In this document: positions 45,606 to 54,116 of the stretch, in pieces
Layout: each line of letters opens with the position of its first letter
Position numbering within the stretch: the first letter of the stretch is position 1
Origin: Eubacterium sp.
GTDB taxonomy: Bacteria > Bacillota > Clostridia > Lachnospirales > Lachnospiraceae
DNA: 61,447 nucleotides
Reading direction: 5' to 3'
Assembly (NCBI GenBank): GCA_021769425.1
Contig: JAETSX010000052.1
Location: 1 to 61,447, forward strand
Notes under the pieces: generated by a model
Database searches by the model: none
What the model saw: the letters and a program-made list of their open reading frames with translations, nothing else
What the model was told of the DNA's origin: nothing
Made by a program: the position numbers and the translations under genes

Positions 45606-47654
45606 ATGGCTGCAAAGTACACACATTTATTTTCTCCGGTAAAGATTGGGACTGTGGAAGTTCCTAACCGAATTGCAATGATGCCTATGGGAGTATTTTC
45701 TCCCAGGCTGATGAATGTAAAGACAGGAGCCTACACCAAGGATGGGGCTGACTACTATATTGAACGGGCAAAAGGGGGAACCGGGCTGATCATCACCGGA
45801 CTGGTTCCCATTATTCCGATGCCTGCCATGAATCCGGTCAATTATCCGGAGGAATATGTTAGGGAAATGCGGTATCTGATGGATGGGGTCCACAAACATG
45901 GCTCGAAAATCTTTGTCCAGCTAACAGCCATGACCGGGCGCGCGGCTCATCTGGATAATGAAAATGATTGGAAACAGCTTCCGGCTCCTGCGCCGATTCA
46001 GAATGTATGGGATCCTTCCATTAAAAACCGGGGGATCACCAAAGAAGAAATCAGACAGTATATAGAAAACTTTGCAACGGCGGCATATCTGGTAAAATTA
46101 GCGGGCGGGGACGGCGTGGAAATTCATGCAGTTCACGAGGGGTACCTGCTGGATCAGTTTGCCATCGGTTTTTATAACAAACGTGACGACGAGTACGGCG
46201 GTTCCTTGGAAAACCGTCTGCGGTTTGCAAAGGAAATTGTGGAAGCCATCAAAGAAAAATGCGGAAAAGGTTTTCCGGTATCCGTGCGTTACAGCGTCCG
46301 CAGCTATGTGAAGGATTTCAACCGCGGAGCCCTTCCGGGAGAAAAATTTAAGGAAATGGGACGTGATTTGGAAGAGGGGATAGCGGCAGCGAAGCTTTTG
46401 GAGGAATATGGATATGATATGTTAAACTGTGATAACGGCAGCTATGATTCCTGGTTCTGGCCTCATCCGCCGGTGTATATGCCCAAGGCCTGCAATTTGA
46501 CTGATGTAGCGGAAGTGAAAAGGGCAGTGCATATTCCGGTGATCTGCGCAGGACGCTTCGATAATCCGGAGCTTGCAGATAGGGCCATTGAATCCGGGAA
46601 GACAGATTTGATGGGAATGGGCAGGCCCCTCCTTGCAGATCCGGAACTTGGGAAGAAATTCCGGGAAGGCAGGCTTGAAGATGTCCGCCCCTGCATCGCC
46701 TGCCATCAGGGATGTTTGAGCCGCATTTTTCAGGGAAAAGATATCAGCTGTGCGGTGAATCCAGCCTGCGGGCGGGAGAAAAGCTATGCCATCACCCATG
46801 CTGACACAAAGAAAAAAGTCCTTGTCATTGGCGGCGGCCTGGGCGGTATGGAGGCAGCCCGCGTCTGCGCCCTCAGAGGCCATCAGGTGGATTTATATGA
46901 AAAAACAGATCAATTAGGGGGTGTATTTGTTGCGGCGGCAGCCCCGGATTTCAAAGGGGAGGACAGACAGCTTTTGGAGTGGTACAAAAAACAAATGAAA
47001 GATTTGTCCGTAAACGTGTATCTGAATACGGAAGCGGAGGAATCCGCCATCCAGGGCTATGATGAAATTTTTGTTGCCACCGGAGCCAGAGAGCGAAGAC
47101 TGGATACGCCGGGATTCGATTCCACCAATGTGACTTATGCAGTGGACGCCCTTCTGTGCACAGAAGTGGAAGGAGAACAGATACTGATTGTGGGCGGCGG
47201 CCTGACCGGATGCGAGATTGCCTATATGTTGGCAAAATCCGGTAAAAAGGTCACCATTGTGGAAAAAACGGAGACGATTTTAAATGCCTTCGGCCTGTCT
47301 GCTGCGAATTATAATATGCTGATGGAGCTTCTTGATTATTATCATGTCAGGGTAATAAAAAACGCAGCAGTGGAAAAATATGAAAACAATGTGGCAACGG
47401 TCATTGAGACAGAAAAGAACTATCCCAATATTGCAAACCGGGCAAAGCGCATGTTTGCCCTTGGACCCCAGGGAATGGAGGTAAAACACGAAATTCCCGC
47501 AGACCATATTGTTGTTTCTGTCGGCTATCTTCCGGAGCAGTCTCTGTATGAAAAAATAAAGGGCGAACATGTGCACCTGATTGGCGACGCAAAACAGCCC
47601 TCCAATATTATGGATGCAATTTGGGCAGCGTATGAAGCGGTGCTGAGGCTGTAA
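45606..47654 (+). CDS. NADH:flavin oxidoreductase / enoate-reductase-type flavoenzyme with 4Fe-4S cluster (682 aa)
   Basis: ATG 45606 with AAGGAGG is chosen over an upstream start at 45579. The first ~350 residues are an old-yellow-enzyme barrel (LFSPVKIGTVEVPNRIAMMP, GGDGVEIHAVHEGYLLDQF, ENRLRFAKEIVEAI). A CxxCxxxC-x11-C set follows (C363, C366, C370, C382) for a 4Fe-4S cluster. The C-terminal half has two dinucleotide folds (VLVIGGGLGGMEAA and ILIVGGGLTGCEIA) for FAD and NAD(P)H. This architecture is shared with 2,4-dienoyl-CoA reductase, BaiCD/BaiH and enoate reductases of gut clostridia. It reduces an activated C=C bond; the substrate cannot be told. A TATAAT lies at 45548-45553. Confidence 0.93.
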   Translation: MAAKYTHLFSPVKIGTVEVPNRIAMMPMGVFSPRLMNVKTGAYTKDGADYYIERAKGGTGLIITGLVPIIPMPAMNPVNYPEEYVREMRYLMDGVHKHGSKIFVQLTAMTGRAAHLDNENDWKQLPAPAPIQNVWDPSIKNRGITKEEIRQYIENFATAAYLVKLAGGDGVEIHAVHEGYLLDQFAIGFYNKRDDEYGGSLENRLRFAKEIVEAIKEKCGKGFPVSVRYSVRSYVKDFNRGALPGEKFKEMGRDLEEGIAAAKLLEEYGYDMLNCDNGSYDSWFWPHPPVYMPKACNLTDVAEVKRAVHIPVICAGRFDNPELADRAIESGKTDLMGMGRPLLADPELGKKFREGRLEDVRPCIACHQGCLSRIFQGKDISCAVNPACGREKSYAITHADTKKKVLVIGGGLGGMEAARVCALRGHQVDLYEKTDQLGGVFVAAAAPDFKGEDRQLLEWYKKQMKDLSVNVYLNTEAEESAIQGYDEIFVATGARERRLDTPGFDSTNVTYAVDALLCTEVEGEQILIVGGGLTGCEIAYMLAKSGKKVTIVEKTETILNAFGLSAANYNMLMELLDYYHVRVIKNAAVEKYENNVATVIETEKNYPNIANRAKRMFALGPQGMEVKHEIPADHIVVSVGYLPEQSLYEKIKGEHVHLIGDAKQPSNIMDAIWAAYEAVLRL

Positions 47655-48195
47655 GCGCTTCATGACGCAGCAGCCATTCCTTAATATCCAGCCCTCCTGC
47701 ATATCCCACAAGAGAACCGTTGCTCCCAATGACCCGGTGGCAGGGAATCACAATCATAATGGGATTGCGGTTATTGGCCATGCCCACTGCCCGGCAGCCC
47801 CGGGGGTTTTGAATTCGGAGGGCGATTTCTTTGTAACTGCGTGTTTCACCGTAAGGGATGGTGCATAACGCCTCCCAGACTTTTTTCTGAAACGGAGTGC
47901 CGGCAGGCTGCAGAGGTAGGTCGAAGGTTTGTCGCACGCCCTGGAAATATTCCTCCAATTGGGATTTTGCCAGGGCGATCAGCGGCGTGTTCTTTTGTTC
48001 CGCTGAATCTATGGGCGACGTTTCTTGCTGTCTTACCGTGCGGATGCAGCAGGAGGCTGCGCCTGCATTGGGGGCAATGGGGCAGTCAGCCGCCCCCAGT
48101 TTCTTTTCCGATAATTCCAAGCGTGTAATTTTTTCATTTTCTTCTGTCAGAAGCAGAATTCCCAAAGGGGAAGAATAATAATCAAAGTATTTCAT
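47608..48195 (-). CDS. ogt: Methylated-DNA-[protein]-cysteine S-methyltransferase (195 aa)
   Basis: Signature IVIPCHRVIG with acceptor C152, and GTPFQKKVWEAL, IPYGETRSYKEIA and GYAGGLDIKEWLLRHE are all standard. It removes O6-alkyl groups from guanine in a single-use reaction. The N-terminal ribonuclease-like domain carries an extra Ala/Cys-rich insert (residues ~35-52). Its 3' end overlaps the convergent flavoenzyme gene by 47 bases. It is divergent from the AlkD-like gene, so the two form an alkylation-repair pair. Confidence 0.95.
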   Translation of the reverse strand: MKYFDYYSSPLGILLLTEENEKITRLELSEKKLGAADCPIAPNAGAASCCIRTVRQQETSPIDSAEQKNTPLIALAKSQLEEYFQGVRQTFDLPLQPAGTPFQKKVWEALCTIPYGETRSYKEIALRIQNPRGCRAVGMANNRNPIMIVIPCHRVIGSNGSLVGYAGGLDIKEWLLRHEALTASAPLHTLPKLHP

Positions 48196-48344
48196 GGCGG
48201 CTTCCTTTCTTTATTTTACAGAAGGTTTTTCGTACAGCCAAAACCCATATGTCATAATTTGCGGAATATTTCTGAGTGCTGTCTTTTTTTCTCATATTAA
48301 TCAGTATATAATAATGTTCAGGAAAATAAAAGGAGAACATAGCT

Positions 48345-49058
48345 ATGAAAGGGACTTTTTCAGGAAACCCGGAGGAGTGCAACGCCCAAATCAGGACACA
48401 GTTAGAACAGCTTGCAGAGCCAAAGTTCCGGGAGTTTACCGCAAAGCTGCTTCCCGGGACAGAAAATATCCTGGGCGTGCGGCTGCCCCTGCTGCGGAAC
48501 ATGGCAAGGAAGCTTGCAAAGGGGGAGTGGAGAACATATCTTTCTAATGCCGCCGATGACAGTTATGAAGAAATTATGCTGCAGGGTATGACTTTGGGAT
48601 ATGCCAGGGGAGATCTGCAGGAAAAGAGGGAGTTTCTGGAGCATTTTATCCCCAAAATAGATAACTGGTCGGTTTGCGACAGCGTATGCTCCACCATAAA
48701 GCTGGCCCAAAGCCAGCCGGAGGAAATGTGGGAGTTTCTGCAGCCGTATTTGGATAGTTCTGAGGAATTTCATATCCGCTTTGCCCTGGTGCAGCTCTTG
48801 GATTACTATGTAAATGAAGCGTATCTTGCAAGGGTTCTAAAAGCGGCGCAGCAGGTAAAGCAGGAGGATTACTATGTCAATATGGCTCAGGCATGGCTGA
48901 TTTCCATCTGTTACCGGGAATTCCCAGAGAAGACGCTGCCGGTATTGGAAAAGAATTCTTTGAAGGATTTTACCCACAATAAAGCAATTCAAAAGATTAC
49001 GGAATCCCTGAAAGTGCCGAAAGAGGAAAAGGAACGGGTGAAAAGGCTGCGGCGATGA
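48345..49058 (+). CDS. AlkD-like DNA alkylation repair protein (237 aa)
   Basis: HEAT-like helical repeats throughout. Family landmarks are GVRLPLLRNMARKLAKG, EEIMLQGMTLGYA, IDNWSVCDSVCSTIK and YYVNMAQAWLISICY followed by THNKAIQKITES. DNA glycosylases of this fold remove bulky or charged N3- and N7-alkyl purines. A TATAAT lies at 48307-48312, 33 bases before the ATG. It pairs with ogt, which handles O6 lesions. Confidence 0.9.
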   Translation: MKGTFSGNPEECNAQIRTQLEQLAEPKFREFTAKLLPGTENILGVRLPLLRNMARKLAKGEWRTYLSNAADDSYEEIMLQGMTLGYARGDLQEKREFLEHFIPKIDNWSVCDSVCSTIKLAQSQPEEMWEFLQPYLDSSEEFHIRFALVQLLDYYVNEAYLARVLKAAQQVKQEDYYVNMAQAWLISICYREFPEKTLPVLEKNSLKDFTHNKAIQKITESLKVPKEEKERVKRLRR

Positions 49059-49191
49059 TGGTGGATTTTCGATGGGAACCAAGTATTTATTTTATTTCAC
49101 AATTTATTTCCGATGATGTGATACACTACCAGGAAACAAAACCCAGAAACAGCGCTTTGGGGAGAAAACGATAAGGTTTGGAGGGAGTAAA

Positions 49192-49932
49192 ATGGTAATA
49201 GGAATTTGTGATGATAGTGAATCAGATATTTTAAGAATAGAGCAATTCTGCGAAATATATATGGATGAGAATGGCATCCACAGCCAATACAAACGGTTTT
49301 CAGCCGGTGAGGAAGTGATTCAATATTGTGAAGATCCGGAGAATCCAATCATTCATTTGCTGTTTTTAGATGTGGAACTGCCGGGGATCAATGGCATTGA
49401 TCTGAAAGAAAGAATTATGAAAAATAATTTAATCTACCGCATTGCATTTATAACAAATTACAAAGAAAATGTGTATCGCGCATTTTCCCTGAAAACAATT
49501 GGATTTATTGATAAACCCTTTGCGCAGGAAGATATCTCTAAAATGATAAATCTCATGCAGGAAGAATTGAAAGAAAATATTGTGATTGAGTATACAGGAT
49601 ATCATGGGGAAAAAATCAATGTTCCGATAGAAAATATTCTGTATTTTGAAGCAGATGAGAGCTATACAAAAATAGTTGCCTATGGACAAAATGGCAGCGC
49701 CTGCCAATTGATATCCCGGAAGCTGGGGCAAATTGAGAAAGAGATGAAGGAGTATGGATTTATCAGGGTACATAAATCATATCTGGCGAATGCAGCGAAT
49801 ATGGTTGAGGCGGGAGAAAAAATTCATTTCAGGGACAGCGGGTTAACGATTCCAGTTGGGAGAAAATATAGAGAACAGGCGAGAAAATGCTGCTTATTAT
49901 TCGGAAAGGAACAAATGAGGAAACGCTTATGA
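49192..49932 (+). CDS. AgrA-like LytTR response regulator (246 aa)
   Basis: The receiver domain has GICDDSESD, phospho-acceptor D60 (LLFLDVELPGING) and conserved Lys in FIDKPFAQEDI. The LytTR DNA-binding domain occupies about residues 135-235 (IENILYFEADESYTKIVAYG, FIRVHKSYLAN, LTIPVGRKY). LytTR proteins bind pairs of direct repeats about 21 bp apart, and such a pair lies upstream of the RiPP cluster (51315-51348). The stop overlaps the kinase start by ATGA. GGAGGGAG ribosome binding site. Confidence 0.93.
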   Translation: MVIGICDDSESDILRIEQFCEIYMDENGIHSQYKRFSAGEEVIQYCEDPENPIIHLLFLDVELPGINGIDLKERIMKNNLIYRIAFITNYKENVYRAFSLKTIGFIDKPFAQEDISKMINLMQEELKENIVIEYTGYHGEKINVPIENILYFEADESYTKIVAYGQNGSACQLISRKLGQIEKEMKEYGFIRVHKSYLANAANMVEAGEKIHFRDSGLTIPVGRKYREQARKCCLLFGKEQMRKRL

Positions 49933-50022
49933 TTGGAGAAATCTTGCGCTTATCTGCTATTTGGAAAGGAACAAATGAGGAAACGCTTATGATAGGGGAA
50001 ATCTTGCGCTTATTGGTATATC
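49903..50022. repeat. 60-bp tandem duplication at the regulator/kinase junction
   Basis: The segment from GGAAAGGAACAAATGAGG through the kinase start codon region occurs twice, at 49903-49962 and 49963-50022. Period 60 keeps frame, so the kinase gains about 20 N-terminal residues, with MIGEILRL appearing twice. Confidence 0.9.
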
Positions 50023-51290
50023 TATTTCTGGAAATTATGAATTGCTTTCTGGCTTACGTTTTGTTTTTTGGCGCAAAAGTCACAAGTTCCAGGAAAAAAA
50101 TTATATTTTGTATAGGCAGTTTACTGATGCTCCATTGCTTTATTTTAATTGCATGGGATATGGAGGCTGCCAGCGCAACCCCCATGTTTACGATGATTCT
50201 GATTCCGATGTTTCTGTTTGAGATTTTTGACATCCGTTATCTGTATATTTATCCTTTTGTTGCACTGGCGTCTTCCATTTTAGGAATCAACGCGTCCTAT
50301 TTTCTGGGAATTGCTCTGGAACTGCCGGTTTCTGAGATTATTCACGGAAATTGGTATACAGTGATATGCCAGAGTGTGCCGACGATTGTGATGCTGATGT
50401 TATATCTTTTGATTAAATTGAGAAAGTGCAGGCCTTTTCAAATTAATCTGGACTTAAAGCAGTATATTGTTCTTTACGCAGCCGCAATTGGATTGTTTTT
50501 CATGGTGGCGCCTATGCAGAGCATAGCAGAAGGCGATTTTGATGAGTGGAATATCAATGCTGTTGGAGCTGCTTCCTCTATTGGCTGTACAGTGCTTGTT
50601 TTTGTTACGATATGGCAGGGAGTTTCGGTCAAAAAAGAAACTGAACAGAAAGAAAAGAGCGTCATGTTTGAGAAATATCTGAGCATCCAAAGGGAATACT
50701 ATGAAAGTTTACTGTATCAGGAAGAAAGAATGAGGAGATTTTATCATGATATGAACGCGCATATTACAGCATTGCAAGCCTATGTGTCAAACCAAGAAAT
50801 AGAAAATCTGCAGATATATTTAAGCAGAATGAGATCAGAGTCAGCTATTGATTATGTACATAAATTTACTGGAAATAAAATTGTGGACGCGCTTATTACA
50901 AAGCTGAAAGAAGATGCGGAGCGAAAAGATATTTTATTCGAGGTTCAGGGATATTTACAGGAAGAATCGGCCGAAAAATCATATGATTTATGCACTATAA
51001 TTTCAAATCTTTTGAAGAATGCAATAGAAGCCTGCGAGGAAATAGATGATAAGGGGCAAAGAAAAATTTCTTTAAAAGCCAATATGTATGAGAAAAGAAT
51101 TTGTATTATTGTAAAAAACAGTGTAAAAGAAAGAGTGAAATTTAAGGAAAAATTTCCTGTAAGAACAAGGGACGCCGGCATTTATCATGGCTTGGGATAT
51201 GGAAATTTAGAAGTGACGGTTCAGAAGTATGACGGCATAATAGAATGCCGCGCGGATGAAAAAGAATTTGAGGCGGAAATTGTAATATAA
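49929..51290 (+). CDS. AgrC-like sensor histidine kinase, GHKL type (453 aa)
   Basis: Start at ATG 49929, overlapping the regulator stop (ATGA). Six or so membrane helices (about residues 25-240) form the sensor, followed by a dimerisation segment with the phospho-acceptor His in FYHDMNAHITALQ (about H273). An HATPase_c_5 domain follows, with SNLLKNAIEACEE (N box) and GLGYGNLEVTVQKYDG (G box). The first 20 residues result from a 60-bp duplication; the ancestral start is probably the second MIGEILRL. No AgrB/AgrD pair is visible, so its peptide ligand is unknown. The 15-residue ORF just downstream is a candidate. Confidence 0.9.
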   Translation: MIGEILRLSAIWKGTNEETLMIGEILRLLVYLFLEIMNCFLAYVLFFGAKVTSSRKKIIFCIGSLLMLHCFILIAWDMEAASATPMFTMILIPMFLFEIFDIRYLYIYPFVALASSILGINASYFLGIALELPVSEIIHGNWYTVICQSVPTIVMLMLYLLIKLRKCRPFQINLDLKQYIVLYAAAIGLFFMVAPMQSIAEGDFDEWNINAVGAASSIGCTVLVFVTIWQGVSVKKETEQKEKSVMFEKYLSIQREYYESLLYQEERMRRFYHDMNAHITALQAYVSNQEIENLQIYLSRMRSESAIDYVHKFTGNKIVDALITKLKEDAERKDILFEVQGYLQEESAEKSYDLCTIISNLLKNAIEACEEIDDKGQRKISLKANMYEKRICIIVKNSVKERVKFKEKFPVRTRDAGIYHGLGYGNLEVTVQKYDGIIECRADEKEFEAEIVI

Positions 51291-51314
51291 AATGTATGCA
51301 GAAAAAAGCGATTT

Positions 51315-51348
51315 GTGTCGTTCATGGGTGGAAAAGTGTCGTTCATGG
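51315..51348 (+). promoter_or_regulatory. LytTR-type direct repeat, two 13-bp boxes, 21-bp period
   Basis: GTGTCGTTCATGG occurs at 51315-51327 and 51336-51348, identical, spaced by two helical turns. This matches the arrangement bound by AgrA/LytTR regulators. The promoter's -10 lies 26 bases after the second box. It is the only copy in the window, so the regulator encoded just upstream probably controls this cluster. Confidence 0.75.
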
Positions 51349-51374
51349 AACATGAGTTGCTTTTTTTGTGTAAA

Positions 51375-51380
51375 TATAAT
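51375..51380 (+). promoter_or_regulatory. -10 box of the RiPP-cluster promoter
   Basis: Perfect TATAAT downstream of the LytTR boxes and a T-run, without a recognisable -35. Confidence 0.6.
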
Positions 51381-51412
51381 ATCGTTTGAGTCAGGAAGTG
51401 AGGTGATTAAAA

Positions 51413-51460
51413 ATGATATATATTCTGGATTGGGATTGGATTTTGAAATTATTCAAGTAA
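51413..51460 (+). CDS. 15-residue hydrophobic peptide ORF (MIYILDWDWILKLFK)
   Basis: ATG 51413 has GTGAGGTGA about 8 bases upstream, an excellent ribosome binding site, and the ORF ends at TAA 51458-51460. The peptide is amphipathic, with WDW at residues 7-9 and Lys at 12 and 15. It is the first ORF after the regulated promoter and precedes the ABC exporter gene. It resembles short hydrophobic signalling peptides of Firmicutes in size only. It could be a pheromone, a leaderless antimicrobial, or a translated leader for control of the exporter. Confidence 0.5.
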   Translation: MIYILDWDWILKLFK

Positions 51461-51548
51461 AGTTACATTAAACGGTACTCTTTTTAAAAGACATTTGAAT
51501 GTAAAAATAAATGCGATAATGAAAATAAAAGCGAATCAGGAGAAAAAC

Positions 51549-53162
51549 GTGTCGTTATTGAGATATATTTTTGAGTATGTTAGAAAGAATAAGAAAGTGT
51601 TTACGATTATAATTATTGCTAACTTTTTAACATATTCATTGTCACTTATGTTGCCATACCTCAATGGTTATTTCTTTGATATGTTAATATTTGCTCCAAC
51701 TGAACAGAATATAGTCCGATTTGGTATAATTATAATTGTGCTTGGTACGGTTTCAACAGTATTAACTTATTTATTTAGTGTCTATAAGGCAGAAATAAAA
51801 TCAAAACTTATGTTTGAAATGTTTAATGATATAGTTTATTTTATACAACGCTCTGATTATATGCAGATCAGTAAATTTAACCCTACATATCTTCATGAAA
51901 GAGTACATACAGACATAAGCATTATATGGACATTTTTTTTTGAAAAGATAATAAGCGCCATATTCCAAATGATTACAATAGTTTTTGTTATTTTTGTGAT
52001 AGGTAAAATCAGTGTTCCATTACTTGTTTTAACAATAGTACTTATACCGGTTTATGTGTTGAGCTATATGCGAATGAAAAAGCCGCTTTATGAAAAAGGA
52101 TTGCGATTTAAAAATACACAATCCAAATTTTATAAGGTTATGAATGAACAATTTGAATTTATAAAAATTATAAAGCTATGGGAACATTATGATGTGAATG
52201 AGAGGAAGAGAATAAATAATTACAAAAAGTATTTAAAAGATTTCATGAAATATAATAAGTTGTCCTCGTTTTATAATAGCTTAGAAGGAAGCATATCACT
52301 TCTTTTTAAAGTCATTGCTTTAGTGGTAGCTGGATTTCAAATTTTGTATGAGAATTTAACACTAGGAACATATACTGTTGTATCTGTGTATTTTGGAATG
52401 TTAATTCAGAGTTTAAAATTTTTCTTTGTTTTCGGACAAGCTTATCAAGATGCGGATAATTCGTATAAGCGTTTACGTGAATTGCTTAATTTGCAAATGG
52501 AGAGATGTGGAGAAGTTCAAATTGTGGAAAAAATAGAAAATCTTGAAGTTAATCATATGAATTTTTCATATGGCAGCAGGTTGGTAATTGATGATTTAAA
52601 TGTTCAATTAAAGAAAGGTATTAATTTAATACTTGGGATGAATGGAAGGGGTAAATCAACATTATTGCATATTATCTGTGGTTTGCTCCTTGGAACAGAG
52701 AATAGTAATGTAAAAGTTAATTCATACAATTTAAGAGATATAGATATTAAGAGTTTTAGAAAAGACAAAATTGCTATATATATTCAAAATCAGAGAAGCA
52801 TGGATGAAACAGTGGAGCAAATGCTGTCAGACTATTTAGAAAGTGATTTGTCAAAGCTTTCAGAAATGATTTATAATGCCGGATTAGAAAAATTGTACCT
52901 AAGCAATCAGTTTCAAATACATAATTTTTTGAAGTGTAATATTTGTAGCCTATCTGGAGGCGAAGCACAGAGAATTCATTTGTTGCCAGTTTTTTTGAAA
53001 AATGCAGATTTGTTAATTCTGGATGAGCCTACATCAGATTTAGATTTTGGTACAAAAAAGGAGGTTGTTAAAATTTTGCAGAATAAGAACGACAGAATTG
53101 TTCTTATAGCCACTCATGAAGAACATTTATATGAAAAAGACGCAAATATAATTAATTTATAA
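51549..53162 (+). CDS. ABC exporter, fused membrane and ATPase domains (537 aa)
   Basis: GTG 51549 is favoured because AGGAG lies 6 bases upstream. Longer versions from TTG 51495 or ATG 51519 lack a ribosome binding site. Six membrane helices occupy residues ~15-290. The ATPase domain has Walker A LGMNGRGKSTLL, signature SLSGGEAQRIH, Walker B DLLILDEPTSDLD and H-loop THEEH. There is no C39 peptidase domain, so it exports a peptide that is already cut, or one without a GG leader. It is the probable exporter of the cluster product. Confidence 0.85.
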   Translation: MSLLRYIFEYVRKNKKVFTIIIIANFLTYSLSLMLPYLNGYFFDMLIFAPTEQNIVRFGIIIIVLGTVSTVLTYLFSVYKAEIKSKLMFEMFNDIVYFIQRSDYMQISKFNPTYLHERVHTDISIIWTFFFEKIISAIFQMITIVFVIFVIGKISVPLLVLTIVLIPVYVLSYMRMKKPLYEKGLRFKNTQSKFYKVMNEQFEFIKIIKLWEHYDVNERKRINNYKKYLKDFMKYNKLSSFYNSLEGSISLLFKVIALVVAGFQILYENLTLGTYTVVSVYFGMLIQSLKFFFVFGQAYQDADNSYKRLRELLNLQMERCGEVQIVEKIENLEVNHMNFSYGSRLVIDDLNVQLKKGINLILGMNGRGKSTLLHIICGLLLGTENSNVKVNSYNLRDIDIKSFRKDKIAIYIQNQRSMDETVEQMLSDYLESDLSKLSEMIYNAGLEKLYLSNQFQIHNFLKCNICSLSGGEAQRIHLLPVFLKNADLLILDEPTSDLDFGTKKEVVKILQNKNDRIVLIATHEEHLYEKDANIINL

Positions 53163-53228
53163 TTATGGGTTAACTATAAAGCTTTAGAGTTGGTTCCATA
53201 ATTGTGTTATAAATAAGGAGGCGGAATA

Positions 53229-54116
53229 ATGTTTATTGAAAATTTAGGAATGCTTGACAAAAAAATGTTATTGGATAGTGTTCCGAAGTTTGATGATGAG
53301 CAGTTGTACTATTTTAGACGGGAGGAGGGTAATTATCTTTCATTTGCAGTTAAAAATGGCAAAACTCAAGAATTAATGATGAACTGTTCAGCATGGGAGA
53401 TACTACAACTGTGTAATGGAGAAAAAAGTATATTAGAAATTGGCGAAGAATACAAGGAGCGCTATGCTTACATAGATAACAAGGCGAATTACTTGAAAGA
53501 CATCATCACCACATTATGTGTGTTTGATAAAATTTGGTTAATATCTTGGGGAAATGGAGGGTCACCATTTATGTTAAGTGCAGAGATTGGGTTAGGAGAT
53601 GGATACACATTAACATGGGCAAAAGAGAGCGACATTAGAGATATTGTTGCGACATATGAAAAGTATGTGGGGAACGAAGGATATTCTTTACATAATTGCC
53701 CTAATAATAAATTTAAAGGATTAAGTGAATATCAGAAGGAAACATCCCTGAGAAGTAAACTATTTTTCTATAAAGAAGATTTTTTTATTTTAAGAAATAC
53801 AGAGAAAGAAATTGTAGGAATTAGTTCCGTAAGTAATAACTATCCAGATACAGATATAGCTGAAATCACAACTTTAATTGTACCAGATGATATGCTTGAA
53901 GCGGTTCTTTTAGGATTAGAGAAAATATTAAAGGAAAATTTTTTATTTGATTTGAGTAAATTGAGACTTAAGGTAATTAAGGGAAATGAAAAGAATACGA
54001 ATCACGATACTTATGAAAAATGTGGATTTAAACAGACAGCGCTCTTAAAGGATGAGTACGGTAAAGACAATGATTTGGTATTTTATGATTACTTTTTTGA
54101 AGGAGTAGAAGGATGA
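53229..54116 (+). CDS. PqqD-like RiPP recognition domain fused to GNAT-like domain (295 aa)
   Basis: Residues ~20-110 look like a PqqD/RRE fold: LSFAVKNGKTQELMMN, then SAWEILQLCNGEKSILEIGE, the usual WxIL..C.G..S..EI pattern. Residues ~125-290 resemble a GNAT acyltransferase: TLTWAKESDIRDIVATYEKY, EIVGISSVSNNYP, EITTLIVPDDMLEAVLLG and YEKCGFKQTALL. RRE domains bind RiPP leader peptides, so the fusion may acylate the peptide or only use the GNAT fold as scaffold. Strong AGGAGG site. It overlaps the radical SAM gene by ATGA. Confidence 0.72.
   Translation: MFIENLGMLDKKMLLDSVPKFDDEQLYYFRREEGNYLSFAVKNGKTQELMMNCSAWEILQLCNGEKSILEIGEEYKERYAYIDNKANYLKDIITTLCVFDKIWLISWGNGGSPFMLSAEIGLGDGYTLTWAKESDIRDIVATYEKYVGNEGYSLHNCPNNKFKGLSEYQKETSLRSKLFFYKEDFFILRNTEKEIVGISSVSNNYPDTDIAEITTLIVPDDMLEAVLLGLEKILKENFLFDLSKLRLKVIKGNEKNTNHDTYEKCGFKQTALLKDEYGKDNDLVFYDYFFEGVEG

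Larger units (their letters stand above)
51291..51548 (+). promoter_or_regulatory. Control region of the RiPP cluster: overview
   Basis: 258 bases between the kinase gene and the exporter gene. Contents in order: the LytTR direct repeat (51315-51348), a T-run, TATAAT (51375-51380), a GAGGTG ribosome binding site, the 15-codon ORF (51413-51460) and an AT-rich stretch. No -35 consensus stands before the TATAAT, as expected for an activator-dependent promoter. Confidence 0.7.

Noticed and set aside
49192-51494. Complete agr quorum-sensing locus
   Set aside because: Only the AgrA/AgrC-like pair is present. No AgrB-like membrane peptidase or AgrD-like peptide is seen in the window.
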